Shown here piece after piece: positions 17,235-25,427 of a stretch of 64,000 bases of DNA. Location: positions 930,001-994,000 of the forward strand of contig NZ_CP046606.1 in the NCBI RefSeq assembly GCF_030408355.1. The letters run 5' to 3'. The notes under the pieces were generated by a model. That model ran no database searches. It saw only the letters and a list, made by a program, of their open reading frames with translations, and was not told the DNA's origin. Source of the stretch: Corynebacterium afermentans subsp. afermentans (lineage in GTDB: Bacteria > Actinomycetota > Actinomycetes > Mycobacteriales > Mycobacteriaceae). Position 1 is the first letter of the stretch. Each line of letters begins with the position of its first letter. Made by a program: the position numbers and the translations under genes.

Positions 17235-19883
17235 ATGCGCATCCACGACCTAGTCATAGACAACTTCCGCGCCGTCGAGCACCTGGAGTTGCGCGACCTG
17301 CCGGATACCGGCGTGATTGTCATCCACGGCCCAAACGAGGCCGGCAAGTCCACCATCCTGGACGCCATCGGAACCGTGCTGCAGGAGCGCCATTCCGCCG
17401 GCGGCAAGAAGATCAGAATCTTCGCCCCAGTCGGCCGCGACGCCTCACCCGAGGTCACCATGACCGCGACGGTGGGGCAGACGACCTTTACAATCCACAA
17501 GCGCTGGTTGAAGGGCAAGCTCTCAGAGCTGGAGATCCTCTCGCCGGTGCACAAGAACTTCACCGGGCGCCAGGCGGACGACGAGCTCGCGCGCATCATC
17601 GCCGAGCAGATGGACACCAGCCTGGCCAAGACTTTGTTCCTCCGCCAGGGAGAGCTGGATCCAGGCATCGCCGCGGCCGGCATCCCGTCTATCTCGCAGG
17701 CGCTCGACACAGAAGACGGCTCGGAGTGCTCGGGCGAGGAAGACACCGAGCTCATGGCCGCCATCGAGGCGGAGTACGCCCGCTACTGGACGGCCGCGAC
17801 CCCGCCGAAGCCCAAAGCCTCCTTCACTGCGAAAGCTGACGCGGTGGACGCCGCCCGCGAAACCCTGCGCGCCGCCGAGGCCGAGGTGCAGCAGCTCGCC
17901 ACATTTGTCGACGAGGTGGCCCGCCGCGAGGACGAAATCCGCGCGGTGGACACGGAGCTGCCGCAGGCCCACGACGAGCTCGCCGAGCGTGAGGCCGAGT
18001 TCGCCCAGGCCAGTCAGCTTGCTTTACAGACCAAGACCGCGGCTGAGCAGTTCGAGCGCGCCACCGTCGCTAGGAAGCGCGCCGAGCAAGACCTCGCCGA
18101 GCGCACCGCGCTCATCAAGCGCGTCGCCGCGCTGCGCGAGGAGGAGAAGGAATTGCAGTCCGCGCTCGCCCCGGCCCAGGAGGCGCGCGACGCCGAGCGC
18201 GAGAAGGTCACGGAGCTAACCCAGCAGGTCGAGGATACGAAAACCAGCCTCGCCGCCGCCCGCGCCACTCTGCGCGGCGCCGAAAACGTCCGCGATCACG
18301 TGCGCGCTTGTCGACGCCTCACGGTCGTCACCGACCAACTCTCCCTCATTAGAGAAGCCGAGCATGCATACGCAACCTTGCTCAAGAACGCCCCCGCCCT
18401 GCAGGTCACGGATGCGGACGTGCGCAAGCTGGAAAAAGCCGAGAGCGAACTGACTCTGCAGCGCCGCCTGCGCGAGGCTGCCTCCGCGAAACTGGAGATC
18501 ACCGCCGAGGGCAAAACTATCCAGGTCGACGGCGAGAGCGTGGACGTGGACGGCACCGAGTCCGTCGCCGTCTACGAGGGCACGCGCCTCACCCTCGACG
18601 ACTTCGACGTTGTCTTCCGAGCTGCGCAAGGCGCAGAAGACCCCCGCCGTGCTGTGGAGAAGGCCGAGGACGGCCTTGCCAGCTTGCTGTCCAAGCTCGG
18701 CTGCGCAGATGTCGACGAGGCTCGGGCCGCCCGCGACGCGTGTAAGGCGCACGACGCGGAGGTGAAGTCTGCACGCCAGCGCCGCGACGACGCGCTCGCC
18801 GGCACCGACGCCGACGAGCTCGCTGCGGAGCGCGACCGCCTGTCCACCCAGATCGAGGAGCTCACCGAGGCGGTCGACACCGCCGAGCTGCCCGACTCCG
18901 AGCAGGCCACAGAGCTGGCGGTGAAGGACGCCCAAAAGGCGCTGGACAAGGCAGAAAAAGAAGTCGACGCCGCCGACGCCGCGCTCAAGCCTTACGCGGA
19001 CCGCACCGCCGCCAGCGAGCTGACCATCGTGCAAACCAAGCTCGAGGCGAAGCAGGCCGAGGCCAGCCACGCCGCCGACGAGCTGGAGCGGGCGGAGACC
19101 GCCGCACCGAAAACCGAGCTCGATGACGCGCTTGAATCCGCCCGCGAGCAGGAAAGCGAGGCCAAGGAGGCGCACGACGTGCTCTCCGCTGAACTCGCGG
19201 CCGCCGACCCGGAGATCGCCCAGCAGATGCTCGAGGGTGCGAAGGCGCGCCTGCAGAACCTGGAAAAACGACAGGCGGAGGCCAACAACCGCATCACTGA
19301 GCTGACCGGCCGCATCGAGATCGCCGCCGGCGCCGCAGAGAAGGCCGACCGCGCGGCCGCGGAGCTCGACGCCGCAGAGACCGAACTGGCCCGCACCACG
19401 CGCCGCGCCGACGCCGTGCGCCTGCTACGCGAGACGATGCACACCCACCGCGACGCCGCCCGCGCCCGCTACACCGCGCCGTTCAATGACGCGATCCGCA
19501 ACCGCGCCCGCGTGCTGTTCGGCCCGACCGTTGACTTCAACTTCGGCGAGGACCTCACCGTCACCGAGCGCACCGTCGACGGGGTGAGCGTGCCGCTTGA
19601 CCAACTCTCCGGCGGCACGAAGGAGCAGCTGGCCATCCTCACCCGGTTCGCCATCGCGGACCTGGTCACCGCCTCCGGCGAGACAACCCCGGTGCCCGTG
19701 GTGGTCGACGACGCCCTCGGCGCCACCGACCCGGAGCGTCTCGCCCGCATGAACTCGCTGTTTTCCCAGGTGGGCAAGACCTCGCAGGTGCTAGTACTGA
19801 CCTGTTTCCCGCAGCGCTTCGACCGTGTCGCCGCGACGCGCACGTACTCCATGGACGAGCTGAAGACCGCGCCCATCGGCTAG
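17235..19883 (+). CDS. SbcC/Rad50-like SMC ATPase
   Basis: 882 residues. Walker A is IHGPNEAGKSTILDAIG; two long Glu/Ala/Lys-rich coiled-coil arms follow; the C-terminal lobe has the signature LSGGTKEQLAILTRFAIADL and Walker B PVPVVVDDALGATDPERL. Walker B ends DD rather than the usual DE, as in the YhaN/AAA_27-like actinobacterial branch. No clear CxxC zinc hook is seen at the coiled-coil apex, unlike canonical Rad50. It forms an operon with the SbcD-like gene. Confidence 0.85.
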   Translation: MRIHDLVIDNFRAVEHLELRDLPDTGVIVIHGPNEAGKSTILDAIGTVLQERHSAGGKKIRIFAPVGRDASPEVTMTATVGQTTFTIHKRWLKGKLSELEILSPVHKNFTGRQADDELARIIAEQMDTSLAKTLFLRQGELDPGIAAAGIPSISQALDTEDGSECSGEEDTELMAAIEAEYARYWTAATPPKPKASFTAKADAVDAARETLRAAEAEVQQLATFVDEVARREDEIRAVDTELPQAHDELAEREAEFAQASQLALQTKTAAEQFERATVARKRAEQDLAERTALIKRVAALREEEKELQSALAPAQEARDAEREKVTELTQQVEDTKTSLAAARATLRGAENVRDHVRACRRLTVVTDQLSLIREAEHAYATLLKNAPALQVTDADVRKLEKAESELTLQRRLREAASAKLEITAEGKTIQVDGESVDVDGTESVAVYEGTRLTLDDFDVVFRAAQGAEDPRRAVEKAEDGLASLLSKLGCADVDEARAARDACKAHDAEVKSARQRRDDALAGTDADELAAERDRLSTQIEELTEAVDTAELPDSEQATELAVKDAQKALDKAEKEVDAADAALKPYADRTAASELTIVQTKLEAKQAEASHAADELERAETAAPKTELDDALESAREQESEAKEAHDVLSAELAAADPEIAQQMLEGAKARLQNLEKRQAEANNRITELTGRIEIAAGAAEKADRAAAELDAAETELARTTRRADAVRLLRETMHTHRDAARARYTAPFNDAIRNRARVLFGPTVDFNFGEDLTVTERTVDGVSVPLDQLSGGTKEQLAILTRFAIADLVTASGETTPVPVVVDDALGATDPERLARMNSLFSQVGKTSQVLVLTCFPQRFDRVAATRTYSMDELKTAPIG

Positions 19884-19894
19884 GATCTGCCCGT

Positions 19895-20368
19895 ATGAAT
19901 GCACAACCGCGGTGGCTCGACGACGAAGAACAGCAACTGTGGCGGCTGATGCTCGCGGGGTTTACCAAGATCTCGCGCACGATTGACGATCGCCTCCAAG
20001 CAGGCGGGGACATCTCCTCGCCGGAGTTTTCCGTGCTCGTCGCGTTGTCGGAGGCGCAAGACCGCACACTGCGCCTGCGCGAGCTGTGCGAAGAACTCGG
20101 CTGGGACCGCTCGCGCGCCTCCCACCAGGTCACGCGCATGGAAAAGCGCGGCCTGCTCACCAAAAAGAAGTGCCCCGGCGACGCCCGCGGCGTGCTGGTT
20201 ATCCTGACCGACCAAGGCATGTCCCACCTCGAGGAGGCGGTGCCGGACCACGTGGAGACCGTGCGGCGCCTCATCTTCGACCACTTGGACGCGGACCGCG
20301 CCGACAGAATCAGCGAGTTCTTCACCGACGTGCTCGCTGCCGAGGATCTGCCAACCAACCAGCTCTAA
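19895..20368 (+). CDS. MarR-family transcriptional regulator
   Basis: 157 residues with a winged helix: SSPEFSVLVALSEAQDRTLR, LCEELGWDRSRASHQVTRME, KRGLLTKKKCPGDARGVLVI. The D-x-R in the wing (GDARG) is typical of MarR. It starts 11 bp after the SbcC-like gene and could be in the same transcript. The ligand and targets are unknown. Confidence 0.85.
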   Translation: MNAQPRWLDDEEQQLWRLMLAGFTKISRTIDDRLQAGGDISSPEFSVLVALSEAQDRTLRLRELCEELGWDRSRASHQVTRMEKRGLLTKKKCPGDARGVLVILTDQGMSHLEEAVPDHVETVRRLIFDHLDADRADRISEFFTDVLAAEDLPTNQL

Positions 20369-20458
20369 CAGCCACTTTCGTGGGTAAATGTCCTTGCGGG
20401 TTTGCGCTGGCAGGGGTTTGATGGGGGACACCAAGCCCATGGATGAAAGGATCTCACC

Positions 20459-20689
20459 ATGTCTAGCCCCTACAATCCGCAGAACTTCAACCCGGGCAAC
20501 TCCCCGAAGCGCCTCGAGCGTTCCATGACCGACAAGTACATCGCCGGCGTCTGCGGCGGCATCGCCCAGTACCTTGGCGTCGACGCCACCGCGGTGCGCG
20601 TGGTCTTTATCCTGCTCGTCCTCATGGGCGTGTTCCCGGGCCTGCTCGCCTACGGCGTGGCCTGGCTAATCATGCCGGCCGAGTTCTAA
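20459..20689 (+). CDS. PspC-domain membrane protein
   Basis: 76 residues. The PspC core reads KYIAGVCGGIAQYLGVDATA, then a hydrophobic hairpin (VVFILLVLMGVFPGLLAYGV). A Shine-Dalgarno GAAAGGA precedes the ATG. It is the size of stand-alone PspC stress-membrane proteins. The stop overlaps the convergent deacetylase stop. Confidence 0.88.
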   Translation: MSSPYNPQNFNPGNSPKRLERSMTDKYIAGVCGGIAQYLGVDATAVRVVFILLVLMGVFPGLLAYGVAWLIMPAEF

Positions 20690-21522
20690 GGCCGGCTCCC
20701 GTCAAGGAACGTAAACCGCACAGCGTCGTCGCGCAGACGCTCCAGCGCGCGTCGCACCCCCGGCCCGGTGCCGGAGGTGGGGTGGTTCATGTGCGCCAGC
20801 ACGATCGCCCCGTCGGGGGCATGCATGATTGCCGACGCCACATGGTCCGCCGCGGCAGTTGCCCCAACGTCAGCGTTGACGCTGAAGCCCGCGATTGTCA
20901 CCCCGCGCTCGCGAGCGATGTCGACGGCGACGTCGTCGTAGTGGGCCGTGCCTGAGCGGAACCACCTCGACTCCACCCTGTACTCCGCCAGCAGCGTGCG
21001 GTTGCCGTCGATTTCCGCGATGGCCTCCGCGGGTGTCGCGGTGCCCGCGATGTCGTAGGCGGCCTGGCCATTGACGCTTAGCGGCAGGTGCCGAGTGCCG
21101 TGGTTTTCCAGGCGGAACAGGGGATCGGCCGCAAGCTTCCGCGTCGCCTCCGGGTTCGCCTCGATCCAGGTGGCGCTCAAAAACAACGTCGCGGGCACGG
21201 CGAACTCGCGCAGCGCGTCTATCAGCCCCTGGTCCACGGCTGACCCACTTGGCCCGCCGCAGGCGTCGAAAGTCAGCGCAATCGTGCGCCTGCCCGGGGT
21301 GACCGGCACCGTCTCCACGATGCCGCGCATCGACGTCCCGAACGCCTCCGGCACCCGACCCGCGTAGCGCTCCGGGCCGGGATACGCCGTCACCGTCTCG
21401 CGGACGGTGGTGGTGGCCGTCTCCGTCTCCGTGACTGTCGTGCCACGCGGGCCGGCGCACCCCACTAACGCAGAAAAGCCCGCCACTGACGTGACGGACA
21501 TGAACGTTCTTCTGCTCAGCAC
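20686..21522 (-). CDS. Tat-exported lipoprotein polysaccharide deacetylase
   Basis: About 278 residues from a GTG. The N-terminus VLSRRTFMSVTSVAGFSALV has a twin-arginine motif (SRRTF) and a lipobox (LVGC), so the protein is probably a Tat-exported lipoprotein. The NodB-type core shows ALTFDACGGP (motif 1), ENHGTRHLPLS (motif 2, H-x3-H), and ESRWFRSGTAHYDD (motif 3). It would remove acetyl groups from a cell-wall glycan. The GTG start is chosen because it completes the Tat motif; a TACACT box lies 8 nt upstream. Longer in-frame starts add a Ser/Thr-rich stretch with no signal function. Confidence 0.8.
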   Translation of the reverse strand: MLSRRTFMSVTSVAGFSALVGCAGPRGTTVTETETATTTVRETVTAYPGPERYAGRVPEAFGTSMRGIVETVPVTPGRRTIALTFDACGGPSGSAVDQGLIDALREFAVPATLFLSATWIEANPEATRKLAADPLFRLENHGTRHLPLSVNGQAAYDIAGTATPAEAIAEIDGNRTLLAEYRVESRWFRSGTAHYDDVAVDIARERGVTIAGFSVNADVGATAAADHVASAIMHAPDGAIVLAHMNHPTSGTGPGVRRALERLRDDAVRFTFLDGSRP

Positions 21523-21619
21523 AGGCTGAGAGTGTAGTTGCAGGGGGAGCGGAGTGCTCGTCGAGAAGCTACTGCTTGATTGCGACGTGTCAACAGTGCT
21601 ACTCCCGGCACCTACTATG

Positions 21620-21635
21620 TCGAACATATGTTCTT
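21620..21635 (+). promoter_or_regulatory. LexA (SOS) operator
   Basis: TCGAACATATGTTCTT contains the perfect palindrome GAACATATGTTC and matches the actinobacterial SOS box TCGAAC-N4-GTTCGA at all but the last two positions. It overlaps the -35 hexamer TTGACA of the downstream cassette, as expected of a repressor site. Confidence 0.75.
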
Positions 21636-21662
21636 GACAATTCCTGCGAACCTGCTTACCGT
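21634..21662 (+). promoter_or_regulatory. Sigma-A-type promoter of the orphan cassette
   Basis: TTGACA (21634-21639), 17-bp spacer, TACCGT (21657-21662). It overlaps the LexA box and lies 43 bp before the TTG start of the first gene. Confidence 0.65.
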
Positions 21663-21704
21663 ACTGATCGGTCTAGAAAAACGACGGATTCAAAGGAGAA
21701 CCAT

Positions 21705-22391
21705 TTGGGAGAAATACTCTCTGACGCAGTGATGCAGGTGATGACCCCATCACTGGAGTACCAAGACAAAACGGCCCTCGCACATGTGAGCAAATACGCC
21801 GATGATTGCACCGGCGAGATCATTGATCGCGACGGGAACTTCCACCGCGGCTGCATCGGGATGATCCACTACATCCCGAAAGAAGCCTACGAGCGACCCT
21901 GGTGGCGCGAACCCAACTATCCACTCAAGGGATGTATCGAGCGTTTGGTTGATGCCGGTTGGATCAAGCGCGTGGACGGCGAAGAGTTCGACGGAGCACT
22001 GATACTGAACACGTCGCGCCTGATCCGCCTGATGGACATTGCGGAGACGGAACTGGCGCAGAACCAGCACGTCATCGACTACGAGTACCTCCCGGACGGG
22101 ATTGTCATCGACCCGCCGTGCGAAGACTTCGCGGACCCGCTGTTCTTGCCGTTCATTCGCTGGGCTGACCAGCTGTTCGACGGCGACTTCGCACACACCC
22201 TGGCCGACGACGTCACCGACGCGACCACCCGCCTCCTGGACGCGCACCTTTCCATCGAATGCGACCACGGCTGGAAAGAAACCGATCCGGGCCGCTGGAC
22301 ACGCGCAATTGCGAACTGGAAGGACCACCACCTGGGCGATGGTAATTTCCGCATCCCGCCGCAGTGGAAGGTGGCTGCCGATGATCGCTAA
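21705..22391 (+). CDS. Hypothetical protein, first gene of LexA-box cassette
   Basis: I do not recognise this 228-residue protein. The TTG start is chosen because AAAGGAG lies 6 nt upstream; ATG 21732 is an alternative. It is soluble and acidic, rich in Trp, Asp and His (EAYERPWWREPNYPLKG, CIERLVDAGWIKRVDGEEFD), with no signal peptide or membrane segment. GCIERLVDAGWIK could be a winged-helix-like segment, but this is only an impression. It overlaps the next gene by 11 bp and is predicted to be LexA-repressed. Confidence 0.6.
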   Translation: MGEILSDAVMQVMTPSLEYQDKTALAHVSKYADDCTGEIIDRDGNFHRGCIGMIHYIPKEAYERPWWREPNYPLKGCIERLVDAGWIKRVDGEEFDGALILNTSRLIRLMDIAETELAQNQHVIDYEYLPDGIVIDPPCEDFADPLFLPFIRWADQLFDGDFAHTLADDVTDATTRLLDAHLSIECDHGWKETDPGRWTRAIANWKDHHLGDGNFRIPPQWKVAADDR

Positions 22392-22836
22392 CTCGAACCC
22401 CAACATGACCGCCGGCATGCTCCGCGCCGAAGTCAACCATTGGCGCGGCAGCGACGCTCCGGCCGAATTCCTCGTGCTCATCGATCCACGCGACAACCCT
22501 CTGCTCACCCTGCTCCAAGTAGCCAAGCTGCACGCCGCCGACGCCCTCGAGCCGGGCTGCGACTACACCTTCGGCACCGTCGAAGACGCCTCCACCCGCT
22601 ACATAGCGTTCACCTACAGCGGCAGCCGCGACGACTTCTGGCGCGGCCTCACCATCGTCACAGAGCAGGTGATTATGGAAGCGGAGGAGCTTATCGACGA
22701 TCGCAGTCCCAGCCACCGCGCATTCGCTCGCATGCTCATGTCGTACGGCCTGCCGCCCGTGGAAGTGCTGCCGCCTGTGGCGATAGACAGCGACGGTCAT
22801 GTGCTCGTCGATGCCGAATGGGACGAGTTAGCTTAG
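22381..22836 (+). CDS. Hypothetical protein, second gene of LexA-box cassette
   Basis: A 151-residue soluble protein, not recognised. The ATG at 22381 lies inside the end of the upstream gene, indicating translational coupling. Features are AEFLVLIDPRDNPLLTLLQV, YIAFTYSGSRDDFWRGLTIV and an acidic C-terminus. No cysteines, membrane segments or known catalytic motif stand out beyond one Cys. Function should be sought together with the upstream gene, since they form an exclusive pair. Confidence 0.6.
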   Translation: MIANSNPNMTAGMLRAEVNHWRGSDAPAEFLVLIDPRDNPLLTLLQVAKLHAADALEPGCDYTFGTVEDASTRYIAFTYSGSRDDFWRGLTIVTEQVIMEAEELIDDRSPSHRAFARMLMSYGLPPVEVLPPVAIDSDGHVLVDAEWDELA

Positions 22837-22871
22837 GGGTAAAACCCCTGCTTGGAGCTTTCAGTAAACTC

Positions 22872-22940
22872 CCCGACCAGTTGTAGCGGGTTCGTGGCTA
22901 CACCCCGGTTACACCGGGTTCCGACTCCGGTTACACGACA
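22872..22940. repeat. 69-bp dispersed repeat, copy 1
   Basis: Closely similar to 24830-24898 in the same orientation. The core is a near-identical stretch around CTACACCCCGGTTACACCGG containing the hairpin CCCGGT-TAC-ACCGGG and a second CCGGTTACA. The two copies bracket the decayed gene and cmtR-cadD. Nature unknown. Confidence 0.8.
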
Positions 22941-22974
22941 GAAGTCAATTATATGACGTGAGCAGGAGCGCTCC

Positions 22975-23444
22975 TTAGAACGGGAAGTCAGGAAATTCCG
23001 CTTCCGCCTCTTCCTGCCTCTCGGCAAGCTCCACGCTCCACCGAACTTCGAGCCAATTCGGTTGCCTTGGGCGCGGCACAAATCGCACATGGGCCGATCA
23101 TCAGAAACGAGCGTGGTTCAACCAAGTATGCACCGTCGCCAGTGTTGTCTCCCTCGTTGTCCCTCTCGGCAATCCATCCGGCAAGGCTCTCCTTGGCGGC
23201 GCGAACCGTCGTCGAACCCCGAGGTGTCCCCGCTGCAAACGGGAATCGAGTCGAGGCTGCGGATGAGGTAGATAAGTTTGTTCGAGCCTTCCCGGTTCAA
23301 GATGATGAGGCCATCGAGTTTTGTCCCGTTCGGATCATTGCTTGGGGCCTGAAAACCGATCTCCTGAACTACGCCAGGCTCGTGCGCAACTTGAATCTCG
23401 AGCCGGCGACGCTGTTTTCGCAACTTTGCCGGAATCTCTGCCAT
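22975..23444 (-). pseudogene. Decayed hypothetical gene with at least two frameshifts
   Basis: The start ATG at 23444 has a strong AAGGAG (MAEIPAKLRKQRRRLEIQV). The first frame reads well to about SLDSI near 23240. Sense continues in a second frame (VRAAKESLAGWIAERDNEGD, FLMIGPCAICAAP) and then in a third, ending NWLEVRWSVELAERQEEAEA and stopping at 22975. The first frame alone would stop at 23118 after a Cys/Arg-rich tail. I infer indels near 23220 and 23060. The family is not recognised. Confidence 0.55.
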
Positions 23445-23501
23445 CTCTGCTCCTTCCACTGTCTCTTGAGCAGCACACACAGCTGCACCGCTACCCGGAA
23501 C

Positions 23502-23535
23502 TTGACTAGTTCAGTGATCGCTGTATAGTTCAGTG
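23502..23535 (+). promoter_or_regulatory. cmtR promoter with direct-repeat operator
   Basis: TTGACT (23502-23507), 16-bp spacer, TATAGT (23524-23529), 7 nt to the ATG, so the transcript is leaderless. The decamer TAGTTCAGTG occurs at 23507-23516 and 23526-23535, overlapping both hexamers; it is a likely binding site for the CmtR repressor itself. Confidence 0.65.
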
Positions 23536-23536
23536 C

Positions 23537-23896
23537 ATGCTGACTATTGCTTCGCGTCTCGACGTGATGAACCGCCTGGGTCGTGCACTGGCCGACCCCA
23601 CTCGATCCCGGATCATCTTGACCCTGCTCGACCATCCCGCCTACCCGGCGGAACTATCCCTAGATCTGGACCTGACACGCCCGAACGTGTCCAACCACCT
23701 GGCATGTTTGCGCGATTGTGGGATCGTCGTCTCCGAGCCCGAGGGGCGTCGGACACGATACGAGATCGCCGATCCGCACCTGGCGCAGGCACTGACGACA
23801 CTGGTCGATGCCACCTTGGCAGTAGACGAAGACGCCCCGTGCATGGATCCCGCCTGCACGCTTCCCGGATGCGACGTAGCTGGGGAGGGCGCGTAA
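23537..23896 (+). CDS. cmtR: CmtR-type ArsR-family metal sensor (Cd/Pb)
   Basis: A 119-residue winged-helix repressor. The recognition region LTRPNVSNHLACLRDCGIVV carries the two cysteines spaced four apart that bind metal in mycobacterial CmtR, and a Cys-rich C-terminus (DAPCMDPACTLPGC) supplies the third ligand. Metal binding is expected to release the promoter. Its stop overlaps the ATG of cadD (TAATG), so it controls and is co-translated with the efflux gene. Confidence 0.88.
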   Translation: MLTIASRLDVMNRLGRALADPTRSRIILTLLDHPAYPAELSLDLDLTRPNVSNHLACLRDCGIVVSEPEGRRTRYEIADPHLAQALTTLVDATLAVDEDAPCMDPACTLPGCDVAGEGA

Positions 23897-24495
23897 TGCT
23901 CACCACGGTCTTGCAGGCGATAGGCCTGTTCGCAGCTACCAACATCGACGACATCATCGTGCTCTCCCTCTTCTTCGCTCGAGGGGCAGGCCAGAGCGGC
24001 ACCACCGCCCGTATTCTGGCCGGCCAGTACCTCGGATTTGCCGGCATCCTCGTCGCCGCGATCCTTGTGACCATCGGCGCCGGAGCATTTCTGCCCCCGG
24101 CAGCCATTCCATACTTTGGTCTCATCCCGTTGGGCATCGGCCTCTGGGCCGCATGGGAGGCCTGGCGCGGAGACGATGACGACGATGACGACGAGGCCAA
24201 GGTTGCCGGCAAGAAGGTCGGCGTGGGGACCGTCGCAGGCGTCACTTTTGCCAATGGCGGCGACAACATCGGTGTCTACACCCCTGTATTCCTTAGCGTG
24301 GAACCTCTCGCAGTGGTCGCCTACTGTGTTATCTTCCTCGCGCTCGTCGCGGTCCTGGTGGCCCTGGCAAAGTTCGTCGCCACCCGCCCCCCGATCGCGG
24401 AAGTCCTCGAACGCTGGGAGGACATCCTCTTTCCCATCGTTCTCATCGGCCTCGGCATCGTGATCCTCGTCAGCGGCGGAGCCTTCGGGCTCTGA
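23896..24495 (+). CDS. cadD: CadD-family cadmium resistance transporter
   Basis: A 199-residue membrane protein with about five hydrophobic segments, typical of the CadD/LysE-like family. It begins MLTTVLQAIGLFAATNIDDI; the motif FAATNIDDIIVLSLFF and the later FANGGDNIGVYTPVF are family hallmarks. An unusual aspartate run (GDDDDDDDEAK) sits in the central cytoplasmic loop. Together with cmtR it should give inducible Cd2+ tolerance. Confidence 0.88.
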   Translation: MLTTVLQAIGLFAATNIDDIIVLSLFFARGAGQSGTTARILAGQYLGFAGILVAAILVTIGAGAFLPPAAIPYFGLIPLGIGLWAAWEAWRGDDDDDDDEAKVAGKKVGVGTVAGVTFANGGDNIGVYTPVFLSVEPLAVVAYCVIFLALVAVLVALAKFVATRPPIAEVLERWEDILFPIVLIGLGIVILVSGGAFGL

Positions 24496-24547
24496 CGTAG
24501 CGTCAGTGTTCCAAACGGCCCCGACCGGGCGCACCCCTCTCGGTTCA

Positions 24548-24634
24548 GACCCCAACAACTACCCGCAGCCAGTCCTGCGTGATCGCAGCAACAAGACCGC
24601 CATGGAGCGCTGCAAAAACCGCGCCATCAGTTGA
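24548..24634 (+). pseudogene. Possible C-terminal gene fragment
   Basis: In the 400-bp gap after cadD the frame ending at TGA 24632-24634 reads DPNNYPQPVLRDRSNKTAME and then RCKNRAIS, which looks like the end of a real protein with no start upstream. The parent gene is unidentified. The rest of the gap holds the repeats listed next. Confidence 0.25.
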
Positions 24635-24693
24635 ACGAAGCCACAGCCTTTGAGTGCAAGCGCCTCTACTGTTCATCTACTACAGCTGAGACG

Positions 24694-24811
24694 AAGAAAA
24701 ATGACCCCTCCGAACGAGCGGAGTGGGTCATTTTTGTGTTCGCGGCCGTTTTCCTTCGGCTGGCAGGAGGTTTCGTAAAAAGATTGGTACCGTTTCGTGA
24801 AACCCCTGGTC
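24694..24811 (+). repeat. 118-bp terminal repeat with terminator, copy A
   Basis: About nine in ten positions match 36509-36627 in the same orientation. It contains a strong terminator (24697-24735: AAAAATGACCC stem, CTCCG/CGGAG inner stem, TTTTT) and two TTTCGT(G/A)AAA boxes. Similarity between the copies ends sharply at the common TGGTC, suggesting the end of a mobile element. Here the 69-bp repeat follows; at the other copy the tRNA-Arg 3' end follows. Confidence 0.8.
24697..24735. terminator. Bidirectional intrinsic terminator
   Basis: AAAAATGACCC pairs with GGGTCATTTTT around a CTCCG-AACGAG-CGGAG hairpin; T-runs on both strands. Confidence 0.88.
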
Positions 24812-24829
24812 GGGGCTTTTATGAAACCG

Positions 24830-24898
24830 CCTGACCAGTTATAACAGGTCCGCGGCTACACCCCGGTTACACCGGGTTTCGCCTCCGGTTACACGACA
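24830..24898. repeat. 69-bp dispersed repeat, copy 2
   Basis: Direct repeat of 22872-22940, immediately downstream of the gene at 24916-25275. The CCCGGT-TAC-ACCGGG hairpin and the second CCGGTTACA are conserved. Confidence 0.8.
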
Positions 24899-24915
24899 CC
24901 CGACTACTAACGCTG

Positions 24916-25275
24916 CTACCCAGCGGCTTCCTCAGCGGGCACGAGCACCACAAGCGGCAGCGCCCAGTCCTTGTCCCGGTCCCAGTTGAGCGTGAACTCC
25001 TCCTCAATGTCTCGCACCGTGCCCCACGGCAAGTCCTCGCGCTTCAACGCCGCGAGAATGTTGAGGTCAAGAAACCAAGTTCCGGGGTGCTCGTCTTCCC
25101 ACTGCTGAACTTCTTCTTTCGTCGTGAGCCACCGCGGTTCGGCTCCGTTTTCAATGGCTTCGGCAATTCCTTTAGCCCCGCCAAAACCCTTATGCGAGGT
25201 GAGCCATTCGTCCCCGTCTCGGGGCTCGTCACGGTACGCGTAACGGAACCCGTCGTCGTTCAACGCGACGGACAC
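24916..25275 (-). CDS. Hypothetical acidic protein
   Basis: 119 residues from a GTG (VSVALNDDGFRYAYRDEP). It is strongly acidic, soluble and Trp-rich, with no recognised motif. The frame stays open and protein-like for about 15 codons upstream (VARYTECYKFK) but without a usable start codon, so the 5' end may be truncated or the original start mutated. The 69-bp repeat lies 18 bp beyond the stop. Confidence 0.45.
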   Translation of the reverse strand: MSVALNDDGFRYAYRDEPRDGDEWLTSHKGFGGAKGIAEAIENGAEPRWLTTKEEVQQWEDEHPGTWFLDLNILAALKREDLPWGTVRDIEEEFTLNWDRDKDWALPLVVLVPAEEAAG

Positions 25276-25427
25276 CTTGAACTTGTAGCATTCTGTGTAT
25301 CTAGCGACAGTATTCTCAGTGGGACGGTGCGACCAATCATCTGAAGGGGCCGATTTGCACGGGGCGGAGAGGTCGGCCCCACCCTACGATTTTCCGATAC
25401 GTGGCGCGTATCGACAGGCGAGATGGG

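Noticed and set aside
22039..22380. Extension of the second SOS-cassette gene back to 22039
   Set aside because: It lies inside the first gene in another frame and is Ser/Thr/Arg-rich; the coupled ATG at 22381 is better.
23533..23895. Upstream in-frame extension of cadD beginning at 23533
   Set aside because: It overlaps cmtR in another frame and is not membrane-like; the ATG at 23896 overlaps the cmtR stop and starts the CadD signature.
24631..24834. Short plus-strand frame across the terminator repeat
   Set aside because: It reads through a strong terminator hairpin and a repeat, without RBS or conserved protein character.
22872..24898. CRISPR array from the two 69-bp repeats
   Set aside because: Only two long copies 2 kb apart with genes between; no regular spacers and no cas genes.
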